Part shown: in pieces, positions 45,664-56,008 of the stretch | Numbering within the stretch: position 1 is the stretch's first letter | Layout: the number at the start of each line of letters is the position of its first letter | DNA from: Bemisia tabaci | Lineage: Eukaryota > Arthropoda > Insecta > Hemiptera > Aleyrodidae | DNA: 64,000 nucleotides | Assembly (NCBI RefSeq): GCF_918797505.1 | Contig: NC_092801.1 | Span: 11,842,001 to 11,906,000, forward strand | Direction: 5' to 3' | Notes under the pieces: model-generated | Told to the model about the DNA's origin: nothing | Database searches by the model: none | Seen by the model: only the letters and a program-made list of their open reading frames with translations | Position numbers and translations under genes: made by a program

Positions 45664-45717
45664 CTGCTATGGAAGAACGCCGTATGAGCATTCAGACGTT
45701 GCAAAGTTTCCTCCGAT

Positions 45718-46201
45718 TAAAACCAAAATTACTTGAAAAATCGTGAATATTACACTGAAAAAAAATCTCGGTGTATTTACTAAGAAAAGGGTAAAATTAC
45801 CAAGAATTCAGGGTTCTATTTGATCCCAGTTTTTTCTTGGTAAGATTACCATTTATGGAATTGGTAATTTTACCGAGAAATCTCGGTAAAATTATTGAAC
45901 TTTCTCGGTAATTTTACTGGACCTCGGTAAAAACGCCAATATTTTTTATCGACTGCGGTAGAATTACCGAGATAAAATGGCAAAGTTACCGGGAATTGAT
46001 TGCCAATAAAAGTGGTATTCTTACCTGAAAAAAACAGTAAAAATACCGGTTTTTAGGTAAGCTTACCAGTCTGTCTTGGTAAAATTACCATTAATTGGTA
46101 AAAAAAGTGAGATGGTAAAGGTACCAACGGACCTTGGTAAAAACGCCGATAATTTTTTTTTCAGTGTAAAACCAAAATTACTTGAAAAATCGTGAATCTT
46201 A
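45718..46201. repeat. 35-bp direct duplication flanking B3
   Basis: 45718-45752 and 46167-46201 are the same 35 bases except one (AATATTA versus AATCTTA). Both begin TAAAACCAAAATTAC and end TTA, and they abut B3 exactly. Other E copies have this stretch only once. Confidence 0.93.
45753..46166. mobile_element. B3: CACTGAAAA element inserted in E5
   Basis: CACTGAAAAAAAATCTCGG and ATTTTTTTTTCAGTG ends; body of CGGTAAAATTACC words in both orientations. 414 bp, non-coding. Flanked by the 35-bp duplication and by TA. Confidence 0.93.
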
Positions 46202-46269
46202 TTTTCCAAAAATTTCAGCCAACTTTGTGCGCAATTCAATCTAAAATATCTGAAAATTCCAAGAAAAAA

Positions 46270-46528
46270 TGGATTGCATTTTGCAAAAAGGAGCCACTAG
46301 CATTGCAATGTTGCTAAGATTGTGCAACTTCTTTTGTCTTGGAGGAAAAACCCGGTTATCCATTAATAGTTTCTATTTTACTCGCTAAAAACTGTAAATT
46401 TAAGACAAAAATTACCATCTAAATTTCATAGTTTTTCACGATTTCCGCAATTTTATTGCAAAAGATGAAGTTGCACAATCTTAGCATCATTGCAATGCTA
46501 GTGGTTCCTTTTTGCAAAATACAATCCA
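46270..46528. mobile_element. Long D-like element, second copy, inside E5
   Basis: TGGATTGCATTTTGCAAAAA and TTTTTGCAAAATACAATCCA ends. The middle matches 14585-14843 in reverse orientation (CGGTTATCCATTAATAGTTT). A 150-codon frame beginning here (46456-46908) crosses three repeats and is not a gene. Confidence 0.9.
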
Positions 46529-46896
46529 AATATGCATCAATGTTATCAAAAATACATGTTATATCGAGGGCAATTTGGCTTTTCTCGAATGTTCATACGG
46601 CGTTCTTCCTCGGCAAGGCAAAACAGAATCATGGAAACGAGCTCAGTTTTCACTCCCCGCCCTTCGTTCCCGTCGAAGGGGAACAAGTCGATTATCTCAT
46701 GAGCCTCGAGATGGATTCAGCCACGAGCTCCTTGAGTCCCGGTGGAGTGGTGCGTCTGTTTTTTACGGGGGGTAAGATGAAGTTTTTGGGTGGTTTGCTA
46801 CGGGACAGGCATGGACAATTTCCGAAACCGCAAAGACCCACGTTTGTGTCGGGGGAGCTGATCTCTTCCGCGATAATTAGTGGTAGAGACTATATA

Positions 46897-47589
46897 CTAC
46901 CGCGCTGAGGAAAAACGCCGTATGAACCTTCTGCGTTGCCAAATTTCCATTCATAAAACACGAATTTCCTGATAAACTTATGAGTATTTTCTAGAGTACC
47001 TTTATAGACAGAGTATGGCCATTCGTATCTTTTTACTACAGGAAAACTGTTCCGCTTTTTGATTGGTCAACGAGTTTTTAGGCTTCATGATGCTCTTAGG
47101 GCCGTAAATAAACAAACAAAATGGCGACTCACCGTAACATCGATAAGAAGCTAAATTTCACAAAAATTTCAATTATACGACAGTAAAAATTTAAACTAGC
47201 ATACCTACGAATAACACACGAAAAAAACACGAAAACTATTGTTAAATCGCCTTTCACCTTTATCACAGGAGGATGTAAGATGTGCATAACCTCAATCTTG
47301 CTTGCTGATAACAGCCATCTTCTTTGTTTATTTACGGCCATAAGAGCATTGTGTCAGCCTTTTCGCTCGCGACCAATGAAAAACCGGAACAGAAATGGCC
47401 ATACTCTGTCTATAAAGGTACTTTAGTATTTTCCTCTCAATTTTTCAAATAATTTCAATCGCAATTTCACCTAAAGTCCCTGAGAATTTCGAGGAAAAAT
47501 ATTCATAACTTTCCCAAAAAATAAACATTTTATCGAAGGAAATTTGACAACTCTCGAATGTTCATACGGCGTTCTTCCTTAGCACGGTA
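46897..47589. mobile_element. E6: E element split by F3
   Basis: Left CTACCGCGCTGAGGAAAAAC, right TTCTTCCTTAGCACGGTA. F3 is inserted at 46992-47425. Confidence 0.88.
46992..47425. mobile_element. F3: 434-bp F element with perfect 8-bp target duplication
   Basis: TAGAGTACCTTTATAGACAG and CTGTCTATAAAGGTACTTTA ends. GTATTTTC lies at 46984-46991 and 47426-47433, and E4 shows the empty site as GAGTATTTTCC. Inner mirrored words GTAAATAAACAAAC and GTTTATTTACGG. Confidence 0.95.
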
Positions 47590-48196
47590 TAGAACCACCA
47601 CCACTGCTTCATTTTGTAATGCATGAGGCTCGTCCAGTGATGCCAACGCCTCGTTTCGAATATGGGACGTAACTACATTCCAAGGTTGCAAAATAGACTG
47701 GAATAATTCGAGTTTTTACGAGGATTTACCTGCGCAAATTTTGATTACAATGGGCCTGTTGCAAACTTTTGTTAGAGCAAAAATAAGGGTTGTTCTTTAT
47801 AGACAATGTCTTAAATCACGATGCGCGCATCGGCAAACTCTGAAATGCACTCCTAACTTCACAATCTGCGTAAAAAATTTGCGTTTTTTTTATAAGCTTC
47901 CCGCTTCAAAAAGGATACTACAGCACAGGCGAACATTTCGTTAGAGGAGGCGTTCCATTCCATCAGTGAGAACGAAAACACACCAACTCCGTAACTTAAA
48001 ACTGCTCAATTTTCACTATAGAGAGTCAGTTTTCATAAAGGTCATTGAAGTTAACACATCTATTCAAACTTGGACCTTTGTCTTTCGGCACCAAAAATAT
48101 TTTTTCTTGTGCTAACTTCTTCAACTATTATGCTGTTTTGCATGCGTCTTGATTATTTTCATTTTTTTTCGAGTTGGTGTGTTTTCGTTCTCACCG
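47590..48196. other. No supported feature
   Basis: Unrecognised sequence with frames under 75 codons. Confidence 0.4.
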
Positions 48197-48655
48197 ATTC
48201 GAATCAGCATCACTTTTTTTCGGTGTACAACGAAATCCATCACGGCTACAGGTCCGTTTTGACAACGAGGCTAGAGTCATACTGAGAGTCAAGACAACAC
48301 CCCCTCATGGAGTCACAAACGGGAATAAGATTACACAAATTGAACGTTTTTCGTAATCTTTGATCGGCCCATTCTCAAATTCCTTTCTCCGTTCCTTCTC
48401 TCATTCCGTTTGTTCCTTGCCGAACCGTAATTCCCTGGTCCATTCCAGATTATATAATCTTTGCAATCGGTGAAAATGTAATCTTTATTCCCGTTTGTGA
48501 CACTGCGAAGGCCTAAAATACGGGAACCAATCAGAAATGGATTCACATTGTCTGACTCTCAGTATAAAGGGACTCTAATTCAAATCAGCATCACTTTTTT
48601 TTCGGTGTACAACGAAAGCCATCACGGCCACAGGTCCGTTTTGACAACGAGGCTA
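48197..48655. repeat. 77-bp direct duplication flanking element U
   Basis: 48197-48273 and 48578-48655 share AATCAGCATCACTTTTTTT, CGGTGTACAACGAAA, CATCACGG and GGTCCGTTTTGACAACGAGG, with a few substitutions. They abut element U on both sides. Confidence 0.9.
48274..48575. mobile_element. U: hairpin element with GAGTC ends
   Basis: GAGTCATACTGAGAGTC is mirrored by GACTCTCAGTAT and GGGACTC. AGTCACAAACGGGAATAAGA is mirrored by TTATTCCCGTTTGTGAC. TA lies at both edges. About 302 bp, non-coding. Confidence 0.85.
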
Positions 48656-49105
48656 CCTTGTATCCGAGAACAGGGTGCGGGGTGCGTAGGGGGAGGGGGT
48701 GTCCCACCCACCAATTAACTCAAAATCCGTGTTTAAGCAGTGTTCCCATTAAGGAGCCCGTGACAACACGTCCAAAGGTCGTGACACCCAAATTGAGCGT
48801 GGCGCTGGCTCCCTCCAGACTCGGAGTCAACGGGTAGAAAAAAAAAGAAGAAAAAAAACCGCCCCCTCACTCCGAATCGGGGACCTCCCCGGGAGTCGGT
48901 GGCGAGTGTCAACATATTGAGTGTGAATTGGGGTGAATTCCCTCGTTTTCGTCTCTCCCTCGACCCCCTCCCCCTCGTTGCCTTGGCTTCCGGGTGCCCG
49001 TGACAGTCCGCTAAGTTGTTTATAAACGCATAAATAATCCAGACGTGAAAGGGGCAAAATGCAACCCTCGCAAAAAATGAAAAAAAAAAAATGAATGATT
49101 CCTTG
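48656..49105. other. No supported feature
   Basis: Mixed G+C-rich sequence (48660-49010) with A runs. Frames of 60-76 codons on the minus strand are not recognised. Confidence 0.4.
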
Positions 49106-49871
49106 TCAGCGGGCTAATTCTTGAAATTGATAGACAAACCTTGCTAAAAATGATGAGTAGGCTATTCAGAATTCGCCGACTCACATGAGTAGAATTTCCT
49201 ACTTAAATGAGTAGAAATCCTACTCATATCACTATAGAATATTCTACTCATAAGAGTAGAAAAGTTCAACTCATATGAATTCAGTTTTATTTTCAGTTTT
49301 CAGAAGTGGTTTTTTTGACCAGGAGACACCGACATACTATGTAAATTTGAAAAATAAGAACATTTTGTTCTTAAAATTTTTTTGATGCGGTGACTAGTTT
49401 TTGAGATATCGGACACGGTAATTCAACGCTGAACTCATGTGAGTTGAAATCTCTAGTCATATGAGTCGGCGAAAAGTGAGTAGAGAAATTCTGTTCATAT
49501 GAGTTCAATTCTTCTCATATAAGTTGAAATTTTATATGAGTTGAAATCCTATTCATATGAATTGAAATTCTATTCATATGACTTTGATTTTCTACTCATT
49601 TGTACTCATAATTTTTAGCAGGGAAGCTATGGACGAACAAGACAAAAGGGATATTGGGGGATCCTATTGGTGGAAGTGGGTGGTTGTAATGGACAAACAA
49701 GGTAGGAAATAGACTAACTTACGGCAACCCACGAGAGGCCCCAAAGTTAGTCCAACATTTTCTCCCTAAGTCTATAGGAGTCACCCATTTCATCCAATAG
49801 CATCGCTCCAAACTCCCGATGAGTTTTTTATCTGTAGCGTTGCTTAGCAATTTCAACAATCAGCTCGCTGG
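49106..49871. mobile_element. C7: C element split by A2
   Basis: Left GCGGGCTAATTCTTGAAATT, right GCAATTTCAACAATCAGCTCGC. The body resumes after A2 with GGACGAACAAGACAAAAGGG and CAACCCACGAGAGGCCCC. Confidence 0.88.
49139..49623. mobile_element. A2: intact CTGCTAAA-type element
   Basis: TTGCTAAAAATGATGAGTAG at the left is mirrored by TACTCATAATTTTTAGCA at the right. The body is an array of TCATATGAGTTGAAATTC words with ATATGAGT palindromic cores. The intact reference for A1. 485 bp, inside C7. Confidence 0.92.
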
Positions 49872-49938
49872 GCTATAGTTCCATCTTCCACTGTTCAAAA
49901 CTGGCTCTCTTAATTTTATATCAGGGAAGACAACAGTA

Positions 49939-50109
49939 CACTGAAAAGAAAGTCTCTCGGTTCAAGATTCCACGCTCTTAAAACATTTGACAATAAAAAA
50001 TACTCTTGGCTCAGTCTGATTTTTGCTTGAATCAAAAGGAAATCCGCTTAAATTAAAAGGCTGGGCTCTGGATTTAAGCAAAAAGTCGATTGAATCACAG
50101 TGTTTTTTC
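49939..50109. mobile_element. Y6: degraded Y element
   Basis: CACTGAAAAGAAAGTC start, then CTTAAAACATTTGACAATAA, ATACTCTTGGCTCAG and a mirrored TCGATTGAATCACAGTG. The right terminus is lost. Confidence 0.7.
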
Positions 50110-50167
50110 AAAACTATCCATGTAAGCACGATCGATTTGCTTTACGCGACACAAATACCTTTCAAAC

Positions 50168-50331
50168 CAGTGTCGTGGCGTGCTTTGCGATTTATCGATA
50201 TTTCCCCATCTGAAGCTATGGTAAAAAATCGATTATTAAGGTGTTCGCTGCGGACACCCTGTTTATCGATCCTTTTCCATGGGTTTAAATGGTACATCAA
50301 TCGATATATCGCAAATCACGACACGCCACTG
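50168..50331. mobile_element. G5: hAT-like palindrome with perfect 8-bp target duplication
   Basis: CAGTGTCGTGGCGTG and CACGACACGCCACTG ends, with TTTCAAAC at 50160-50167 and 50332-50339. Centre GGTGTTCGCTGCGGACACC. 164 bp. Confidence 0.95.
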
Positions 50332-50576
50332 TTTCAAACGTCTTTTTCCTCATTTTTATCCAAATAAGCACCGAAATAAACTGAATATGAATCGTTCGAT
50401 ACTAAAACCTCTCACGTCTATTTCCTGATGAGCCCCGAGCTCCATAAAAATACTCATGTTCGAGGGATCGTCAGAATATACATGTTCGGCTTTTATCGAC
50501 CAATACAAACACTCTCACGAGAATGAAAATCCTCCCCCGCCATGACACAAATGTGCACCCGCACAGTGCACACGTA

Positions 50577-50828
50577 CTGCCGTGCTAAGGAAGAACGCCG
50601 TATGAACATTCGAGAGTTGCCAAATTTCCCTCGATAAAATGTTCATTTTTGAGGAGAGTTATGAATACTTTTCCTTTAAATTTTCACGGATTTCAGGTAA
50701 AATTGCGAGCAAAATTATCTGCAAAATTGGAGAAAAATACTTACGAATTTTCCCGAAAATTCGTAATCTACCAACGGGAATTTGGCAACGCATGAAGGAT
50801 TATACAGCGTTTTCCTTTAGCACGGTAG
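50577..50828. mobile_element. E7: complete E element with CGTA target duplication
   Basis: CTGCCGTGCTAAGGAAGAAC and TTTTCCTTTAGCACGGTAG ends. CGTA lies at 50573-50576 and 50829-50832. 252 bp. Confidence 0.93.
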
Positions 50829-50990
50829 CGTAGTGGTGAAACGTTAACGATCGATTATCGATATTTTCCCTTTTGAAACTGTGGTGAAGAATCGATTATT
50901 AAAAGGTTCGTTGCGAGAGCCCTCTGTGTCGATCCTTTTGCATAGGTTTAAAACGGCAGATCGATCGATATATCGCGAAGGATGCGTACA
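50829..50990. mobile_element. G6: degraded G element
   Basis: GATCGATTATCGATATTTTC, GAAGAATCGATTATTAA, AAGGTTCGTTGCGAGAGCCC and GATCGATATATCGC match the G family in order. Ends are altered. It directly follows E7. Confidence 0.8.
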
Positions 50991-51366
50991 CGCGTAGACG
51001 CACGTGACCATCCAAAGTGGTAAGACAAATATTTACAGAGCGTTGCTATGAATCCCGTAACAGGGACAATATAGGGGCGATCGAAAGGGATATCATGCAT
51101 CGGGGGTCGGAGTAGGGTTTGTTCCGGCTCATTTAATTCCCTGGAACCTCCACGCGACATTCCGATTAGCACTCACTTCGAGCTTTTCCCTTGTTCCGAT
51201 GCGCGAAGTCGAGGGATATCGATATCGAGGTATCGATCGCATCCGAGAGAGTAATTGATAGATCATGTTCTGGACTCAACGACCCTTGACCGCTTGCCGC
51301 TTGCTTCGTGAGCTTCGGTTCGCGTGGGTGGTGGTAGCGTTCCTATTTCTAAATGGAGATGTTGCA
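50991..51366. other. No supported feature
   Basis: Unrecognised sequence with several ATCGATATCG-like words (51215-51240) but no clear element ends. Confidence 0.4.
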
Positions 51367-51845
51367 TGTGTGAGGAATTTGCGATTTGGCTGTTGATTCA
51401 TATGTAAAAGTTCGCGAGAAACACGATGGTGCCACTGGTTTTCTTTGAAAGTCAACTCCCAAGCTCAAAAAAAGCTCTCAAGTTGATGCCAAAATGGAGG
51501 GGACATCCCACCCTACCCTGAGAGTCCACTTCTACATCAAGACAAATTCTCTATGCAAAGATAGGGAACAAATACATTAGCAGGGTTGCCGTGTTTTCAG
51601 TTTTGGAGTCCCCAAATAAAGTGGCAGCCCTGTCAATGCATTTGCTCCCTATCTTTGCATGGAGAGTTTGTCTTGCTGTAGACGTGGACTCTCAAGGTAG
51701 GGTGGGATATCCCCTCCATTGACGCCCTCAACTTGAGAGCTTTTTTTGAGCTTGGGAGTTGATTTCAGAGAAAAGCAGTGGCACCATCGTGTTTCTCAAG
51801 AACTTTTAAATAAAATCAACAGTCAAATCGCAAATTCCTCACACA
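51367..51845. mobile_element. M: 480-bp hairpin element
   Basis: TGTGTGAGGAATTTGCGATT is mirrored by AATCGCAAATTCCTCACACA. Pairing continues inward through CACGATGGTGCCACTG, AACTCCCAAGCTCAAAAAAA, GGAGGGGACATCCCACCCTA and GCAAAGATAGGGA. Arms are about 190-220 bp and the centre contains GCAGGGTTGCC. No protein. Confidence 0.92.
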
Positions 51846-51874
51846 TCCAATATCTCCATTCACTCCGTATAATA

Positions 51875-52323
51875 CTGCCGTGCTAAAGAAAAACGCCGTA
51901 TGAACGTTCGAGATTTGCCAAATTTTCTTCGATAAAATGCTTATTTTTGATGCAAGCACTGGAAAAAAACGCATTAGATCTGGAGTCCAGACTCTTGAAA
52001 ACATTGACAAGAGAAAGGACTCTTGATTCAATCAGATTTAGGCTTAAATCAAAAGGAAATCCGCTCAAATTAAGAGGCTTGGTTCTTGATTTAAGCTTAA
52101 ATCTGATGGAATCAAGAGTATTTTTCCTTGTTGATGTTTTTAAGAGTCTGGATTCTAGATCCAATGTGTTTTTTTTCCCAGTGTTATGCATATTTTTCTT
52201 TGAAATTTTCATTTTCAAGGAACTTGAGGTGAAATTGCGAATAAAATTTTATAACAAATTGGAAGAAAAATATTCATATGTTTACCAGGAAATTTGGAAA
52301 CGCCTGAAGGTTCATACGGCGTG
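51875..52323. mobile_element. E8: E element split by Y7, right tip lost
   Basis: CTGCCGTGCTAAAGAAAAAC at the left; GCCTGAAGGTTCATACGGCG at the right, cut before the usual TTTTTCCTTAGC. Y7 is inserted at 51957-52183. Confidence 0.88.
51957..52183. mobile_element. Y7: Y element inside E8
   Basis: CACTGGAAAAAAACGCATTA and TGTGTTTTTTTTCCCAGTG ends. The mirrored GATCTGGAGTCCAGACTC and GAGTCTGGATTCTAGATCC arms. 227 bp. The frames of 111-125 codons across it are repeat translations. Confidence 0.92.
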
Positions 52324-52328
52324 AGACA

Positions 52329-52470
52329 CTTTAATTGGATTACATTTTGCGATTGAGAACTATAATATCTGGCTCATCCGTAAATACACTTACATGCATA
52401 GGGAAACAAATGGTGAATACGTTGTTTCTTCAGCAGTTCCGAATTCCTAATTGAGGTCCAATTTCAGCGA
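52329..52470. mobile_element. D5: D element
   Basis: TTGGATTACATTTTGCGATT at the left, GTTCCGAATTCCTAATTGAG at the right, with ATGCATAGGGAAAC in the middle in reverse sense to D1. Confidence 0.7.
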
Positions 52471-53876
52471 CATACATGCGCTTTTAGAATGTATTTATGT
52501 CATGCTTTGATCATTTTTGGGACTTAGCTGAGACATTTAAAGTTTTAAGGTCGTTTATCAATTACTTTTAAAAAAATTCTAAAAGGGTATTTGAAAAAAA
52601 GTCTCACATATTTACCTCATCTGTTCACTCTCCCTCGACACAGCAGTATGGACCGAAAAATATTGGCGACGAAAACTTCTAGGCTGGTTATAAGTAGAGA
52701 TACATTCGTATAAATTGCCGTCTTCATGCAGGAAGGAACTCTGTGAGAATGCATTAAATCAAAAAGGACTACGGAGCACGCAAATTCCGTGCATATAGTT
52801 GGTTTTGATTCAATTCATTTTCACATAGTTCATTTCGGCATACACGTTACACGTGCCTAAATAAATAAAACGGTGTTGATAGGCTGATAAATCAAGAGAC
52901 AATAAAGTGTAAATGGAGGGATGGAGAAGCACGAGTGGAGATAGCATTGGGGTGGCAGAAAGGCAGGAGAATGCCGAGAGAGAAACTTGAAAGATGTTGC
53001 CACACTGAAAAAATGGGTTGCAAACATTATTTGTAATTTAAAACGAAGTATGTCGCCAAACAGATATTTTAATGGCATTTTTCAGGGTAAAAATGTGTAT
53101 TTTTCGGTAAATTGAAGTTAGGAGAATTAAGAAAGGAATTAAAGGTATCATCGATGATAAACTAACGTATCATAGAATTGAAAAAGAAGGTTCAAACGCA
53201 TTTTAAACTCACCTTATAAATTAAATGTAAAGCTCAATGTAATGATCAATTATTTTCATTGCAATAAGAAAATCCTTAACTTAAACATTTTACATTTGAA
53301 AGTAATTGGGCCGAGTTTATCAAGAAGAAACCAATTCAGATTGAGTTGAAATTGAGGAAAAGAGGTTTGAAGTTTTATTCCTCCACAAGGCTCAGTGTTG
53401 AACATGAATATGAACCTCTCTTTTCACGAATTAACGGTTTTTTTTTCGACTTCGAATTCTTGGCAGGAGATAATAAACGACTAACGGAACTTAAAAACAT
53501 CCAGAAATCATTTTTTTCGAAAACGTGGGTTGGTTCCTTTCTGATAAACTGTCCAATTTGGCCACGACTGCGATCAATATTTTTATCTGGCTCGACTTCT
53601 GCAGTATTTCTTGTTGCTCCCCTGTTTATCGGCTGTAACCGGAAATACAGCGAAATTTTTCGGGGCGGTAGCTTCCACAGGGAAAAAATACCCTTCCATA
53701 ATCACAAGTTTTCTTGTCATATTTGATCCTTAAAGATCACTGTTATTCACTTAAGAATGCTATGATGCGTGCTTCTGAATTTTGTCGCCATTGTAGAGGA
53801 CTTCCTGGCCTTGAAACAAGATTCTCATATCATCAGTTTCGTTTTAATGAGGCGGTAAGCTCCCGGGTCGAGGTTG
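52471..53876. other. No supported feature
   Basis: Unrecognised A+T-rich DNA. A 126-codon plus-strand frame at 53346-53726 has no recognisable domain and no clear splice context. Confidence 0.45.
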
Positions 53877-54297
53877 CAGATTCAAAACTCCTTCAATTCA
53901 TCAGATATGCAATTTGATCTCCGGAGAGTTAAAATAGTTGCTTGAGAAGGATATCACTTGCATTGAAGGCGCAACGGCGTGGTGTCTAAAATAGGATCGC
54001 TAGGTTACGGGTCTTCAGATTCAAAACTCCTTCAATTTATCGGATAGGCAATTTGATCTCCTGAGAGTTTAAATAGTTGCTATAGAAGGATATAACTTAC
54101 ATTGAAGGCGCAACGGCGTGGTATCTAAAATACTCGTAGGATTGCTAGGTTACGGGTCTTCAGATTCAAAACTCCTCATATATACAATATATCGTATGCA
54201 TATCGGATATGCAATTTGATCTCCGGAAAGTTTAAATAGTTGCTCGAGAGGAATCACACATGCTTTTACGGCGCACCAGTGTGTGGTATCTGGCTAC
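53877..54297 (+). repeat. Three-copy ~140-bp tandem repeat
   Basis: Units start at 53877, 54016 and 54161 with CAGATTCAAAACTCC. Each contains GCAATTTGATCTCC, AATAGTTGC and an AAGG(C)GCAACGGCGTGG-like box. The third is longer by an AT-rich insert and more diverged. Confidence 0.9.
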
Positions 54298-54470
54298 TTT
54301 TGAATACTTTTGATTCAATTAGATTTTAGCTTAAATCAAGAACCAATCCTCTTAATTTGAGCGGATTTCCTTTTGATTTAAGCTTAAATCTGCTTGAATC
54401 AAGAGTCCTTTTTCTTGTCAATGTTTTCAAGAGTCTGGACTCTAGATCCAATGTGGTTTTTTTTCCAGTG
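54298..54470. mobile_element. Y8: right three-quarters of a Y element
   Basis: Starts in ACTTTTGATTCAATTAGATT and runs to GAGTCTGGACTCTAGATCC and TTTTTTTTCCAGTG, followed by TA. The left arm tip is missing where it meets the tandem repeat. Confidence 0.85.
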
Positions 54471-56008
54471 TAAGGACCCTTATAATGACAACATGGTAGT
54501 TTTCTTCGTAGCCCCACCGTCCCTCCGTCTGGATCAAAGGTCCAATCAGGTCTTTTAAGGGCGCAATCTGGGAGCCGCGGAAAGACACTCACCTAGAATC
54601 ATAGTTTAAAAGGCTCATAGAACAAGTGAAGCCCTTCTCGAGGAGGAGGGGGGGGGGTCTGAAAATGGGAATGGCGAACGTGACGGAACTGCGAAGGAGC
54701 TGCGGAGGGACAAAGGGAGCCGGAGTTTAAAAGCCCCGGAATAAATATCATGAGCTTAAGGAGAGATGCGACCCGGGAGAATTGCTCCATAATTCACGGC
54801 TCATGCGTCATGCCCAAGCGCTCTTTTTCACCCTAAGATGTGTTCTCCGCGCCCTCTGCCCCTCCCCCCTTCTCTTTACGGAACTTTCTCATCGGGCGAT
54901 GGGGGACATTTTGCCTATACTCCCCCGTTGTCGGGTTTCACACCATGGATGACGTCATTCAAAGCGTTCTGCCGTCCTCCGGAAAAACGTCGCATTCATC
55001 CAGTATAATATGGACCGCGTTAAGCAGGAAGGAACGAATACACGTTATCTATGGCCAAATTAATTGGGCAATTCCATTTTTAAACGTAAAATTGTTTGTG
55101 CGGATGTTTTTGCAAATTTCAGTGAATTTTCTGTATAGTGCGAAGTAAATTTCTTCAAATTTTAAAAGGAATCCGCACAAATATTCTCTTACAAAAAATT
55201 AAATTGCCCGGTTAGATTTGGTAAAAGCTGATTGATTTTTTATTCTTTCTGCTGAAAGCGCTCCAAATGAGCTTAATCTCAGGAAGGTACGAATGAATAA
55301 TATGAGATCGAAAGGTTACAAGGGCATTTTGTGACGAAACTGGGATAATTGGTACCCTTCACTAAGGCAAATTTTCGAGCTAATTGTTGTTAGACGTGAA
55401 TTTTCGTTAAGTCAATTAAAACCCGTTTTAAAGGGACAGGACACTCATTTAACAGAGATATCGTTTAAACCAGAAAATTTTAAACTGATTCAACAAGAAT
55501 TTCACTCATCGTGATTTTGGAGCCATTTTCTGCAAGATATAACTATACTCTATAGCTGAAGTTCGCAACAGGCCCATTGTGGCAAACTTAGCAAAACGTA
55601 GGCATTGTGCCGCGTTTTTGGCAACCGGGAAGCTGCTCGGAGCGTTTTACAGGCAGAATTGTTCCGGTGAAGAATGGGAACACGTAAAGTTCACAACACG
55701 TTCGGCTTCGTCGTGGAATTATGAGGGATGATGGCGTTTTCCACGAGGAGGATTGCAGCAATGTAATTGTTCACGCCGGAGCACGGTTACTGTCGTGAAA
55801 TATAGTGACACCCCTCTCACCCCCCTCCCCTCACCAACAGATGAACAGTCAGATCGAGAAGGAGATGGAAAACAAATTGCCCGGCTAATGTACATCTGAA
55901 TCCCCACTTCTAAACCGCGATAGAGCCGTGGAAACTGGAGCGGAAATTCTTTTTATTATGCGGGGTCCTGTGAAATTGCCTAGTTTAGATCATTTCTCAA
56001 GGCTAAAT
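54471..56008. other. No supported feature; G+C-rich parts
   Basis: 54590-54960 and 55720-55910 are relatively G+C rich. The frame at 54840-55148 (102 codons, plus) and others have no recognised domain. Possibly host DNA. Confidence 0.4.

Larger units (their letters stand above)
45664..46620. mobile_element. E5: E element split by B3 and a long D-like element
   Basis: Left CTGCTATGGAAGAACGCCGT, right CATACGGCGTTCTTCCTCGG. Removing 45753-46201 (B3 plus one duplicated flank) and 46270-46528 leaves about 250 bp, the normal E length. Confidence 0.85.

Noticed and set aside
46456..46908. A 150-codon plus-strand frame
   Set aside because: It crosses the long D-like element and the E5 end and reaches E6. 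No recognised domain.
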